A stretch of 59,940 bases of DNA from JBEKDJ01 sp050014415 (GCA_050014415.1 JBEKDJ010000001.1:1-59940), one strand, 5' to 3'. Counted from the first letter of the stretch, positions 37,341-46,213 are shown. A program made the numbers and translations. The notes: generated by a model from the letters alone, not told the origin.

Positions 37341-37369
37341 TTGTAAAAACTCTCGTGACAGATTATTCT
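37341..37369 (+). promoter_or_regulatory. Putative sigma70 promoter of the mutase operon
   Basis: TTGTAA at 37341-37346 and TATTCT at 37364-37369 have the ideal 17-base spacing and lie 58 bases before the CoA-transferase start at 37428. If real, it could transcribe the genes from 37428 onward. Confidence 0.35.
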
Positions 37370-37427
37370 CCTAATAGGCAGGTGATTTGACCCCAGCCCA
37401 TGATAATCAGCTAAGAAGGAGATATTT

Positions 37428-38651
37428 ATGAGCGGCCCCTTACGAGGTGTTCGGGTTATAGAATGTGCCGGGTATCTGAGCGCTCCGACAGCCTGTTACA
37501 TGCTGGGTGACCTAGGAGCCGAAATCATTAAGGTGGAGGATAGAGAAAAGGGGGACCCTGCCCGTGGAACATCGGCTCTCTTCGGTACGTCCATGTCTTT
37601 GCCGGACGGAGGCAATATTCTGTTTGAAACGGCCAACCGAAATAAGAAAAGCATCACCCTCGACCTGAAAAAGGAGAAAGGGAGAAAGATCCTCTATCAG
37701 CTGGTTGAATTATCGGAAGTATTTTGTACAAACTTTTCCCAATCAGCGATTGGCAATCTGCAGATTGACTACCAAACCCTGAGCAAGTACAATCCAAAGC
37801 TGATCTATGGGGTTGCGACAGGATACGGGTTGTTAGGGCCCGACAGTAACAAACGAGCTTTCGACAGTATTGCGCAGGCCCGATCCGGAATGATGTATGC
37901 CGCGGGTGGGGACCCCGATGCCCCTCCGTCTCAGATCGGGGGACCGATATTTGATCAGATGACCGGGACTCTTCTGGCCTATGCAATACTGGCTGCGCTT
38001 GTGGCCAAAGATAGGCAGGGGATTGGGCAACAGGTAGAGGTGTCGTTGCTCGGTTCGGCCATACATTTGCAGGCCTACAACATTAATACGGCATTGCTAC
38101 GAGGGCGTCAGATTCCAAGGCCTTCGAGGCGAACATTGAAAAACCCGATGGCCAACCATTACGAGTGTGCCGATGGAGAATGGCTGCTGCTGTCAGAGGC
38201 CCAGTCAGATAGATTCTGGCACAACTTCTGCGTCGCGCTGGGCATTGAGCATCTGGAAAAGAATGAGAAGTTTGCAGACGCTGCCAGAAGGCGTGACAAT
38301 TTCCGGGAGCTCACCGGAATCATTGAAGAAGTCTTCAAGACGAAGAAAAGAGGTGAGTGGATAGCGATTCTGAATGAGAAAGGCGGTGGCCTTGCGTTTT
38401 CACCCGTTCTGAAACCTACCGATCTCTCCTCGGACCCACAAGTGGTACAAAATGACTATATCGTCGAGGTTGACCATCCTTCGCTGGGTCGAATCAGTGT
38501 GATAGGCAATCCAGTCAGTTTCACTGGAACGCCCGTACACATCGACGGCTATGCGCCTCAGTTTGGACAGCATACGGAAGAGGTATTGCTGGATGTGTGT
38601 GGCTACTCCTGGGAACAAATACAGGAATTGAAGGATGAGGAAGTGATTTAG
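37428..38651 (+). CDS. CaiB/BaiF family III CoA-transferase (single, Asp-containing)
   Basis: This 407-residue family III CoA-transferase starts with RVIECAGYLSAPTACYMLGD and keeps the nucleotide-like motif GAEIIKVEDREKGD. Asp176 in GGPIFDQMTG aligns with the catalytic Asp of formyl-CoA transferase, and GIGQQVEVSLLGSA follows at the expected distance. It has an excellent AAGGAGA site before the ATG. No Asp-less partner adjoins it, so it may act as a homodimer. Its stop is 21 bases from the mutase E-like gene, which suggests that the CoA ester or acid it handles is linked to the mutase substrate or product. Confidence 0.9.
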   Translation: MSGPLRGVRVIECAGYLSAPTACYMLGDLGAEIIKVEDREKGDPARGTSALFGTSMSLPDGGNILFETANRNKKSITLDLKKEKGRKILYQLVELSEVFCTNFSQSAIGNLQIDYQTLSKYNPKLIYGVATGYGLLGPDSNKRAFDSIAQARSGMMYAAGGDPDAPPSQIGGPIFDQMTGTLLAYAILAALVAKDRQGIGQQVEVSLLGSAIHLQAYNINTALLRGRQIPRPSRRTLKNPMANHYECADGEWLLLSEAQSDRFWHNFCVALGIEHLEKNEKFADAARRRDNFRELTGIIEEVFKTKKRGEWIAILNEKGGGLAFSPVLKPTDLSSDPQVVQNDYIVEVDHPSLGRISVIGNPVSFTGTPVHIDGYAPQFGQHTEEVLLDVCGYSWEQIQELKDEEVI

Positions 38652-38672
38652 GGCTCGGAGAAGGAGGAATAG

Positions 38673-40136
38673 ATGGAGCCTAAGATCAGGAATAAACGGA
38701 TAGACGAAGACAGGTTCTTGAAAATGAGGGAGCCAGTCCTTGCTCTTTGGCCGACTGGCAAGGAAGTGGATCTCGATGAGGCGATTGAGTATCAGAAGAA
38801 CCTACCTGAGACCAAGAGCTTCTTAAAAGTGATTGAAAGACTCCATCGAGAAGAGAAAACAGTCGTCTTCCCGAGGGCAGGAACGCCGATTCTGGAGGAT
38901 CAGATAAGTCTCTGCAAAAACCTGGAGAGATCGGGAGTTCCGTTCATACCGGTAACAACGGATAGTTACACGCGCTTGCTCCAGTTTAAGAAGGTTGAGG
39001 AGGCGCTTGAGGAGAGCATCAGGACCGCCAAACCAATGCTCAATGGGTATCCTCTTATCAACCATGGGGTAAAAAAGACAAGGAAAGTGATTGAAAGCGT
39101 GAGTGAAGGTGCCTTTGACCCGAGGCTATCGCGTCTGTCCTATCCCCTGGCATCGGAAATTGCCTTTGCCTCAGGGATGACGGGAATTGCGGCCAGTCCG
39201 TTTATCTCATTCGGTGCTTACGAAAAGACTTGTACCCTTGAGGAGTCGATGGCCCAGTGTCAGTACGTTCAGAGGCTGGTCGGGTACTATGCGGATCGGG
39301 GCGTTATCATCACGACCGATAACCACGGATGGATTCCCACCGGTGTCTTCCCGTTGAGCGTCAATCTGGCGACCATGATCGTCGACGCCCTTACCTGTGC
39401 GGAGCAGGGTGTGAAGAGCATTGTCCCGTTGGTTCACAGCATGGGAAACCTTGCTCAGGATCTGGCTTGGATCAGGGTCACGCCGCGATTGATGAGGGAG
39501 TACCTTGACAGATTCGCCTATAAGGACGTGGTCATTCCAGGTAATTTTGCCGCTCAGACGCCGCTCTATCCGATGCCCCAGGGGCTGGGAGGGGCCTTTG
39601 CGTTTCTCAACTATACCGCCGTGCTGGCTGCGCTGGGGAAGGTGGAGTCAGTATTCCTCAGGACAATCGACGAGGGTGCGGGTGTCCCGACGGAAGAGGC
39701 TCATGCACTCAGTTACACATCAGCCAACTGGCTTTTCAATGTGATCAGGGGACAGAAGATCGAATTTGAGATGAAAGGGGTGGATGAGGAAGAGAGAATA
39801 GCAGAAATGGAAATCAGGGCTATTCTGGACAAACTTCTGGAGATAGGAGACGGTGATATCATTGTTGGGTCCACCCGGGGGGTTGAAGCTGGAATGATCG
39901 ATTCGTCCTTCAGCCCGAACAGGACGGTAAGGGACTTGGTCCTCGGAGTGAAAGACAGTAAAGGCGCAGTCCGTTATGCGGAGTTTGGAAATCTTCCCCT
40001 GCCCAAAGAGGCCAAGGAATTCCATCGCCAGAAGCTGGCAGAGAGGGCGAAAGAAGAGGGAAGAAAAATGGATTATGTTGTCACGGTTGAGGATTTCTGG
40101 TCCTTTAGCAAGGGACACCTGATCGGGAAACCGTAA
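38673..40136 (+). CDS. Glutamate (methylaspartate) mutase E-like catalytic subunit
   Basis: This 487-residue protein is homologous to the E subunit of adenosylcobalamin-dependent glutamate mutase, the barrel that performs the radical carbon-skeleton rearrangement. Shared blocks include LALWPTGKEVDLDEAIEY, FPRAGTPIL and TTDSYTR. Aligned by eye to Clostridium cochlearium GlmE, the three carboxylate-binding arginines are kept (Arg68, Arg101, Arg151 for Arg66, Arg100, Arg149), and Tyr183 matches Tyr181. Glu171, which contacts the substrate amino group, is Ala173 here, and Tyr177 is Ser179. I infer a substrate that is a dicarboxylic acid without an amino group. The B12-binding subunit gene follows 47 bases later. 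Confidence 0.85.
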   Translation: MEPKIRNKRIDEDRFLKMREPVLALWPTGKEVDLDEAIEYQKNLPETKSFLKVIERLHREEKTVVFPRAGTPILEDQISLCKNLERSGVPFIPVTTDSYTRLLQFKKVEEALEESIRTAKPMLNGYPLINHGVKKTRKVIESVSEGAFDPRLSRLSYPLASEIAFASGMTGIAASPFISFGAYEKTCTLEESMAQCQYVQRLVGYYADRGVIITTDNHGWIPTGVFPLSVNLATMIVDALTCAEQGVKSIVPLVHSMGNLAQDLAWIRVTPRLMREYLDRFAYKDVVIPGNFAAQTPLYPMPQGLGGAFAFLNYTAVLAALGKVESVFLRTIDEGAGVPTEEAHALSYTSANWLFNVIRGQKIEFEMKGVDEEERIAEMEIRAILDKLLEIGDGDIIVGSTRGVEAGMIDSSFSPNRTVRDLVLGVKDSKGAVRYAEFGNLPLPKEAKEFHRQKLAERAKEEGRKMDYVVTVEDFWSFSKGHLIGKP

Positions 40137-40183
40137 TAGGTCCTATGTGCCCCATAGGATCTATTAGAAGGAGGATGGTGATC

Positions 40184-40606
40184 ATGAAAAGTCCGACAGT
40201 GATCACAGGCACAGTAGGTATGGATGCTCACGTCATTGGCACCAAAATACTATCCCGTGCTTTACGGGAGGCTGGTTTCAACGTCGTGGAGCTGGGAATC
40301 TTGACTCCTCCGGAGGAGTTTATTCAAGTCGCCATCGAAACAAATGCGGATGCGATCTTAATGAGCTCCCTTTACGGCATGGCCGAGCTAGATGTAAGGG
40401 GATTCAAGGAGAAGTGCGTCGAAGCGGGGCTCGAAAATGTGCTGCTTTACATCGGCGGTATCCTTGGCGTGGGCAGGCACGATTTCAAAGAGGATGAAAT
40501 CAAATTCAAAAGGCTGGGCTTCGACAGGGTCTATCCGCCCGAGGTGGATCTCAAGGGGCCCATTGCAGATCTCTGGACAGACTTGAAGGCCAAAGGGAAG
40601 GCTTGA
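40184..40606 (+). CDS. Glutamate (methylaspartate) mutase S-like cobalamin-binding subunit
   Basis: This 140-residue protein is the small B12-binding subunit. DAHVIG (14-19) is the DxHxxG motif whose His16 replaces the dimethylbenzimidazole ligand of cobalt, at the same residue numbers as in clostridial GlmS. SSLYGMAELD, YIGGILGVG and GFDRVYPPEVD also follow GlmS closely. ATG 40184 is chosen because AAGGAGG (40168-40174) is nine bases upstream; ATG 40175 would abut the site. It pairs with the E-like subunit just before it. It is clearly closer to GlmS than the partner is to GlmE, which fits conservation of the cofactor with a change of substrate. Confidence 0.92.
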   Translation: MKSPTVITGTVGMDAHVIGTKILSRALREAGFNVVELGILTPPEEFIQVAIETNADAILMSSLYGMAELDVRGFKEKCVEAGLENVLLYIGGILGVGRHDFKEDEIKFKRLGFDRVYPPEVDLKGPIADLWTDLKAKGKA

Positions 40607-40616
40607 GGTTTGTGAG

Positions 40617-41864
40617 ATGCAAAGAAGGAGAATGTTAGAAGGCTGCCGCGCACTAGACTTGACAGACGAAAAAGGATTTCTGTGCGGCAAGATCCTTGCC
40701 GACCTGGGCATGGATGTTATCAAGGTCGAAAGACCGGGCGGGGACCCATCCCGAAGGCTCGGCCCGTTCTGGAACGATCAAGCTGACCCGGAGAAGAGTC
40801 TCTACTGGTTTGCTTACAACAGTGACAAGCGTGGGATCACCCTCGACATCGAATCAAAAGACGGGAAGAGGATCTTTGAAGAACTGGTCAGGAAATCGGA
40901 CGTTGTCATCGAGTCCTTCAAACCCGGTTATCTAGACAAGCTGGGATTGGGGTATGCTGCATTGAGCGGGATCAAGAAAGAGATCATCGTAACGTCCATA
41001 ACACCCTTCGGTCAGACGGGTCCTTACAGCAGCTATGAGGCGTCTGACATCGTGCTTATGGGAATGGCAGGAGAGCTCTTCCTGACCGGCGAGGGGGACC
41101 GTCCGCCGTTGAACATTAGTGTACCGCAGGCCTGTCTCCATGCGGGTGCGGATGCAGCAGTGGGCACAATGATCGCGTACCACCATAGAAGGAAGACCGG
41201 AGAAGGGCAGCACGTCGATGTGTCGATGCAGCAAAGCGCCGCGTGGTTCCTGGCCTTCACCGTGCCCTACTGGGAGATCGACAAGGTCATCCTGGGCAGG
41301 GTAGGTCCTTTCAGAAGAAGCAGCAGCAGCGGCACCGTACAACGACAGGTGTGGCCGTGCAAGGACGGTTACGTCTTCTTCTACATGATGGGAGGTCAGC
41401 AGGGCGCAAGGCAGTGCCGCCCGCTGGTTAGATGGATGGAAGAGGAGGGGGCGGGTGACGAGTTCCTCCGGACCTTTGAGTGGGAGCGCTTCGACATGCC
41501 GACGGCCACCCAGGAACTCATAGACAAAATCTCGAAGCCCATCGCCGATTTCTTCCTCACCCGGACGAAGATAGAGGCCCTGGATGCCGCAGCATCGAGA
41601 AACATTCCCATCTGCCCGCTCTTGGGCATGCAGGACATACTCGACGATCCAAACCTCTCGGTGAGGGGGTACTGGTCCCAACTCGAATACCCAGAGCTGA
41701 ATGTAACCATCCCCTACCCGAAGCAGTTTGTGAGGTCTTCTGAGAACGAGGTGTCGACTGGTTTCAGGGCGCCGCTTATCGGCGAACACAACGCCGAGGT
41801 TTATGGTGAGATCGGATTCTCTCGACATCAAATTGTGGCCTTGAAAGAGGCAGGGGTGATCTAG
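40617..41864 (+). CDS. CaiB/BaiF family III CoA-transferase, subunit lacking catalytic Asp
   Basis: This 415-residue family III CoA-transferase has CGKILADLGMDVIKVERPGG and TGEGQHVDVSMQQSA. Counting back from KTGEG, the catalytic Asp position is Cys173 in PQACLHAGADAAVG, where active members have an Asp just before LHAG. It resembles the Asp-less 29024 product, including the long insertion with DPSRRLGPFW. The probable partner is the Asp-containing enzyme at 42653. It starts ten bases after the B12 subunit gene. Confidence 0.88.
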   Translation: MQRRRMLEGCRALDLTDEKGFLCGKILADLGMDVIKVERPGGDPSRRLGPFWNDQADPEKSLYWFAYNSDKRGITLDIESKDGKRIFEELVRKSDVVIESFKPGYLDKLGLGYAALSGIKKEIIVTSITPFGQTGPYSSYEASDIVLMGMAGELFLTGEGDRPPLNISVPQACLHAGADAAVGTMIAYHHRRKTGEGQHVDVSMQQSAAWFLAFTVPYWEIDKVILGRVGPFRRSSSSGTVQRQVWPCKDGYVFFYMMGGQQGARQCRPLVRWMEEEGAGDEFLRTFEWERFDMPTATQELIDKISKPIADFFLTRTKIEALDAAASRNIPICPLLGMQDILDDPNLSVRGYWSQLEYPELNVTIPYPKQFVRSSENEVSTGFRAPLIGEHNAEVYGEIGFSRHQIVALKEAGVI

Positions 41865-41869
41865 CACCA

Positions 41870-41890
41870 AGTTGCATTGAAGCTGCAACT
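41870..41890 (+). other. Hairpin after the CoA-transferase gene
   Basis: AGTTGCA (41870-41876) and TGCAACT (41884-41890) form a seven-base stem with a seven-base loop, three bases after the TAG stop codon. No T-run follows, so it is not a typical intrinsic terminator; it could stabilise or process the transcript. Confidence 0.3.
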
Positions 41891-42036
41891 CTGGGCAGAG
41901 ATCAAGGCCGAGGTTAAGATCAGATCACAAGCATTTTCATCAGCTCAACTTAAGCCCTAGCCTTTGATTGCTTGCCAGCATCACACATAATGGAGGGAAG
42001 ACGTGTAGATGTTAGCCAGAAGGAAGTGAGAAACAA

Positions 42037-42600
42037 ATGAGTGGCCACACTCGATTCGAGAAGCTGCTTGAGCCAGGTTATATCGGGTCGGTAAAGACCA
42101 GGAACCGGATCATAAAAACCGGTGCGGGAATGCTCATGTGGCACAAGGACGACGTCCACATGAGGGAAGAGGTAAAGGCTTTCTACGAAAGGATGGCCAG
42201 GGGCGGAGTGGGGCTGCTCATCGTAGAGTCGCCCACCATCGATTATCCTCTGGGCGCGCGCTGGAGGCAACGCTATCGCATCGACGATGACAAATACATT
42301 GAAGGTCTCGGAAAACTGGTTGAGGTCGTCCATAAACACGGCTGTCCCACTTTAATCAGTGAGGTCAAGGAATATGTAGAGATAACGGGCAAGGGGCTCA
42401 CCATTATCAATAAAGAAGGAGAAAGGCAGGTCATCGAGGCCGATACCGTCCTAACCGTCCTGCCGTTGACGCCCAATATGGGGCTGGTGAAGAGCCTGAA
42501 AGGAAAGGTTTCCGAGGTCTACGGCATTGGCGACTGCAAGGAGCCCCATTTGATAGCGGATGCCATCGGCATCAGCCTCCGGACCGCTCGCGCCGTCTAG
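42037..42600 (+). pseudogene. Internally deleted Old Yellow Enzyme/dienoyl-CoA reductase-type gene
   Basis: The 187-residue frame starts like the barrel of this family (GYIGSVKTRNRIIKTGAG, FYERMARGGVGLLIVE) up to about residue 105. It then continues as the extreme C-terminus of the pyridine nucleotide domain (VIEADTVLTVLPLTPNMGLV and YGIGDCKEPHLIADAIG). The complete relative at 54333 has 629 residues, so about 440 residues are missing, including most of the barrel, the 4Fe-4S cysteines and the FAD/NAD dinucleotide folds. The frame is kept across the join. It is almost certainly non-functional as an oxidoreductase, though it may still be translated from the GAAGG site. Confidence 0.8.
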
Positions 42601-42652
42601 GAGCGGTGCCCTCAGTATCAGTCATTAAAACTTCGATGTCTTAGAGGGAAGC

Positions 42653-43870
42653 ATGGAGAACAGAGTATTTTCGGATCTCAAAATTGTCGCTTTCAGCACG
42701 GCCATGGTGGGTCCATTGACACTCAAGTTCTTCGCCGACTATGGCGCGACAGTCATCAGGGTGGAAACGAGCACCCGCCCGTGTGCTACGAGAACATCTT
42801 CTCCTTTCAAAGACGGGAAGCCGGGTCTCAACAGAAGCGGTTATTTCAATCACTTCAGCGCAAATATGATGAGCATGTCTCTCAACATGTCCCATCGCCT
42901 CGCCCTGGGTCTTGCGAAGGAACTCATAGCGCAGTCCGACGTAGTAATGGAGAACTTCACGCCGCAGATCATGGATCGATGGGGTCTTGGTTACGAGGAG
43001 CTGAGGAAGATAAAGCCTGACATCATCATGGTCCGGCAGAACGGTTTCGGCTCGGATGGTCCTTACAGGAACCTGGCTGCCTTCGGCATGACACTGGCTG
43101 CAATTGCCGGGATACCCAATTTCATAGGCTGGGCTGACCGCGGGCCACTGCCGGTAGGTGTAGGTGCATATACCGACTGCATCAGCCCGCGGCTTGCATC
43201 TGCTGCTCTCATTGCGGCCCTTGACTATCGTGGCAGGACTGGCAAGGGCCAACTCATAGAGCTATCCCAGTTTGAAACGGCGCTTTACTTTGTGCTGCCG
43301 GGGCTTCTCGACGCGGCAGTGAACGGTAGGGAGCCGGTCAGAAACGGAAACGCGGTAGCCTATGCTGCTCCACATAACGTCTATGCGTGCAAAGGGAAGG
43401 AGCGGTGGTGTACGATTGCCGTCCTCAATGACACCCATTGGGTAAGGTTGTGCGAGGCTATGGGCAAGCCGGAACTGGCTGGTGATGCACGGTTCGACAC
43501 CTTCCTGAGTCGGAAAGAGCATGAGACAGAACTCGATGAGTTGATCAGGGGGTGGACGGCCCACTATACGGCGGAGGAGGTAACGGCCCGGCTCCAGGGT
43601 GCTGGTGTGCCTGCCGGCGTGGTGGAGAACGCAGCTGACCTCTATGAGGATCCCCAGTTAAGACAGCGTGGCCTCTTGTGGCGTATAAACCACGCCGAGA
43701 TGGGACCATTCACCCATTTGGGCGCGAGTATGCAATTGTCAAGAACACCCGCGCAGGCTTACAGGCCAAGTCCCTGTCTGGGTGAACATACCGAATATGT
43801 CTTAACCAAGATACTAGGAAAGACGGATGAGGAGTTTGTGGAGCTTCTGGGAGCAGGGGTGCTGGAGTGA
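42653..43870 (+). CDS. CaiB/BaiF family III CoA-transferase, Asp-containing subunit
   Basis: This 405-residue family III CoA-transferase has VGPLTLKFFADYGATVIRVE and TGKGQLIELSQFETA. Asp175 in VGAYTDCISPR aligns with the catalytic Asp. It is most similar to the Asp-containing 27828 product (both have NHFSA/NTWNR-type and MDRWGLGYEEL/MTNWGLTYDRL segments). With the Asp-less 40617 product it repeats the pair seen at 27828/29024, only with the deleted oxidoreductase gene between them. Confidence 0.9.
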   Translation: MENRVFSDLKIVAFSTAMVGPLTLKFFADYGATVIRVETSTRPCATRTSSPFKDGKPGLNRSGYFNHFSANMMSMSLNMSHRLALGLAKELIAQSDVVMENFTPQIMDRWGLGYEELRKIKPDIIMVRQNGFGSDGPYRNLAAFGMTLAAIAGIPNFIGWADRGPLPVGVGAYTDCISPRLASAALIAALDYRGRTGKGQLIELSQFETALYFVLPGLLDAAVNGREPVRNGNAVAYAAPHNVYACKGKERWCTIAVLNDTHWVRLCEAMGKPELAGDARFDTFLSRKEHETELDELIRGWTAHYTAEEVTARLQGAGVPAGVVENAADLYEDPQLRQRGLLWRINHAEMGPFTHLGASMQLSRTPAQAYRPSPCLGEHTEYVLTKILGKTDEEFVELLGAGVLE

Positions 43871-43927
43871 GAAGGGTTTTAGGTGCCAGTGTGAAGAGTC
43901 TGATCAATCTCTTTGGAGGAAAAAGTC

Positions 43928-44794
43928 ATGGAATATGAATATGTCTTGTACAAAAAGGAAGGGCAAGTTGCTTATATTACGTTAAACAGGCCCGAAAGGC
44001 TGAATGCAGTGTCTCCGGAATTGGTCCGCGACTGGTCGGCTGCAATGACCGAAGCAGAGGACGATGAAGATGTCAAGGTCATCGTCTTCAAGGGTGCTGG
44101 TCGGGCCTTCAGCGCAGGAGCAGATCTGACAGGGGTTGGATTTGTCTATGGCATGAAGGAGCCCAAGCCGGGTGAGAAGGGTGGTCGAGTCCCTTTACGG
44201 GTAAAGCTGAAATTCGATAGAAACCTATTTCTGGAATTTCACAGGAAAGTCCTGCTGTGCCCAAAACTGACGATTGCCCAGATGCACGAATACTGTCTGG
44301 GGATTGCCTTCAACATCGTGCTCCACTGTGATCTGCTCATTGCGAGTGAAGACTGTAAGGTGGGTCACGTTGAAGAGAGGTTAGGCCAGGGAGGCATGAC
44401 GATTTCGCCGATCATGGTTTTGAGATGTGGATTAACGAGGGCCCTGGACCTGTGTCTTACGGGTAAGATGATTGACGGGAAGAAGGCAGCAGAATGGGCT
44501 CTTGTCAATAGGGCAGTGCCTAAGGAGATTCTTGATGATGAGGTTCGGGAGCTTGCAAATGGACTGGCTCTCTATCCCAAAGATGGTATTGCTGTTGGTA
44601 AGGTAGCGAGACACATGCTATATCAAACAATGGGTGTGGAAAAGGGGTTAGTGGATCATTTCATTATGCACACTCTTCAAACAAATAAGGTCTATGACCC
44701 AGGGGAGTTTAACTTCTTTAAACAGAGAAGGGACAAAGGAGTGAGGGACGCCGCCCATGAAAAGCACGACCTATTTAAGGCTCTGGATAAATGA
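43928..44794 (+). CDS. Enoyl-CoA hydratase/isomerase family protein
   Basis: This 288-residue crotonase-fold protein would hydrate or isomerise an unsaturated acyl-CoA. The first oxyanion-hole strand is AGRAFSAGADLTG, and ASEDCKVGHVEERLGQGG is the active-site loop, with glutamates near the positions used in hydratases. The usual Gly-rich stretch before it is altered to CLGIAFNIVLHCDL. It is thus a divergent member, and which of hydratase, isomerase or hydrolase it is cannot be said. ATG 43928 has GGAGG eight bases upstream and is preferred over TTG 43913. Confidence 0.85.
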   Translation: MEYEYVLYKKEGQVAYITLNRPERLNAVSPELVRDWSAAMTEAEDDEDVKVIVFKGAGRAFSAGADLTGVGFVYGMKEPKPGEKGGRVPLRVKLKFDRNLFLEFHRKVLLCPKLTIAQMHEYCLGIAFNIVLHCDLLIASEDCKVGHVEERLGQGGMTISPIMVLRCGLTRALDLCLTGKMIDGKKAAEWALVNRAVPKEILDDEVRELANGLALYPKDGIAVGKVARHMLYQTMGVEKGLVDHFIMHTLQTNKVYDPGEFNFFKQRRDKGVRDAAHEKHDLFKALDK

Positions 44795-44833
44795 CGCATA
44801 AGGCAGGATGACTATCGGCAGGAGGTTAAAAGT

Positions 44834-46213
44834 GTGGATGCAACGTACTTATTTGCAAAGAATCTGACAAATATTCGATATGAAGACCTTCCCCCAGGAG
44901 TCGTGGAGGCGACAAAAAAGCAGGTTCTCGATCTGTTGGGTGTTGCAGTCGGTGGCTTTTCCAAACCCGGGCCGAAGGAGCTGCGAGAAATCGTAACAGA
45001 TTGGGGAGGTAAAGAGGAGAGCAGCATTATTGGCTGCACACAGAAGTTCCCGGCACCCAATGCGGCACACGTGAACGCGACCATGGCCCATGCCCTCGAT
45101 TATGATGATGTCCACGAGACGGCCATCATGCATTCAGGCGTTGCTATTATACCAACGTGCATAGCAATGGCCGAGTGTCGAGGCAATGTAAGCGGTAGGG
45201 AGCTAGTTGCAAGTATTGCCTTGGGGGTAGATATGATGTGCAGGCTGGCATTAGCCACCACCCCAGGAACCCGCCCTCTCAACACCGGCTGGCATCTCAC
45301 GACGCTGTATGGTTTCTTGGGTGCGGCTGGTACTGCTGCAAGAATGTTGAGGCTCGATGAAGGGGGAATCCTAAATGCCCTTGGAATTGCGTATCACCAG
45401 TGCAGCGGGAATGGGCAATGTGTCATTGATGGCGCATTAACCAAAAGGATGGGACCTGGATTTTCGGTGAAGGGGGGTATTACTGCCGCCCTGCTTGCTG
45501 AAAAGGGTGTGAGTGGGGCTAAGAACTGCCTGGAAGGAGAGTGGGGTCTGTACAAGCTCTACCACCGTGGAAATTACAATGCCAAAGCCTTGACGATGGA
45601 TTTGGGAGAAACCTTTGAGGGGATTAACGTTGCCATAAAACCATACCCTTGTTGCAGAGGCGTTCATCCCGCGATCGATGCTGCCCTAGCCCTGGTAGAT
45701 GAACACAACATCAAGGCTGAAGACGTGCAGAAAATCACACTGTCTGTGAGCGAGGGGCACTATCATTTACTCTGTGAGCCTGAAGATGCGAAGCTCAAAC
45801 CCCGGAACCCGGTGGATGCGCAGTTCAGCATACCTTGGGGAGTGGCGACCGCGATTGTCAGGAAGGGAGTCACCCTGGAACATTTTACGGAAGCAGCCGT
45901 CAAGAGCCAAGACATCCTCGGGGTCGTTAACAAGATGAGCATAGAGCAGGATACCAGCCTAAATCGGTCAGAAAAGATTGAACCCACCCGGGTGAAGATA
46001 AGAACGAAAGAAGGGAGTGTTTATTCCAAAGAAGTGGAAGATCCCTTGGGTAGCCTCGAAAGACCTATGTCGTTCGATGACTGTGCCAGGAAATTCAGGG
46101 ATTGTGCGAAGCAGCTGCGGGACGAACAAGCAGATAGGGTGATAGAACTGATTGGAAGGCTCGAGCGGCTTAACGACATCAGAGAGATAATCAAACCGCT
46201 CAGCCTGGGGTAA
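44834..46213 (+). CDS. MmgE/PrpD family protein (dehydratase/decarboxylase fold)
   Basis: This 459-residue protein belongs to the MmgE/PrpD family, which includes 2-methylcitrate dehydratase and cis-aconitate decarboxylase. Visible family blocks are NATMAHALDYDDVHE, PTCIAMAECRGNVSGREL, KPYPCCRGVHPAIDAAL and the C-terminal FSIPWGVATAIV. The GTG start has AGGAGG at 44820-44825, eight bases before it. The family acts on tricarboxylic or branched dicarboxylic acids, which suits a pathway built around a dicarboxylate mutase. The exact reaction is unknown. Confidence 0.88.
   Translation: MDATYLFAKNLTNIRYEDLPPGVVEATKKQVLDLLGVAVGGFSKPGPKELREIVTDWGGKEESSIIGCTQKFPAPNAAHVNATMAHALDYDDVHETAIMHSGVAIIPTCIAMAECRGNVSGRELVASIALGVDMMCRLALATTPGTRPLNTGWHLTTLYGFLGAAGTAARMLRLDEGGILNALGIAYHQCSGNGQCVIDGALTKRMGPGFSVKGGITAALLAEKGVSGAKNCLEGEWGLYKLYHRGNYNAKALTMDLGETFEGINVAIKPYPCCRGVHPAIDAALALVDEHNIKAEDVQKITLSVSEGHYHLLCEPEDAKLKPRNPVDAQFSIPWGVATAIVRKGVTLEHFTEAAVKSQDILGVVNKMSIEQDTSLNRSEKIEPTRVKIRTKEGSVYSKEVEDPLGSLERPMSFDDCARKFRDCAKQLRDEQADRVIELIGRLERLNDIREIIKPLSLG

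Noticed and set aside
40932..41888. Minus-strand frame of 318 codons
   Set aside because: It is antisense to the CoA-transferase gene at 40617, has no recognisable domain and arises from codon bias on the other strand.
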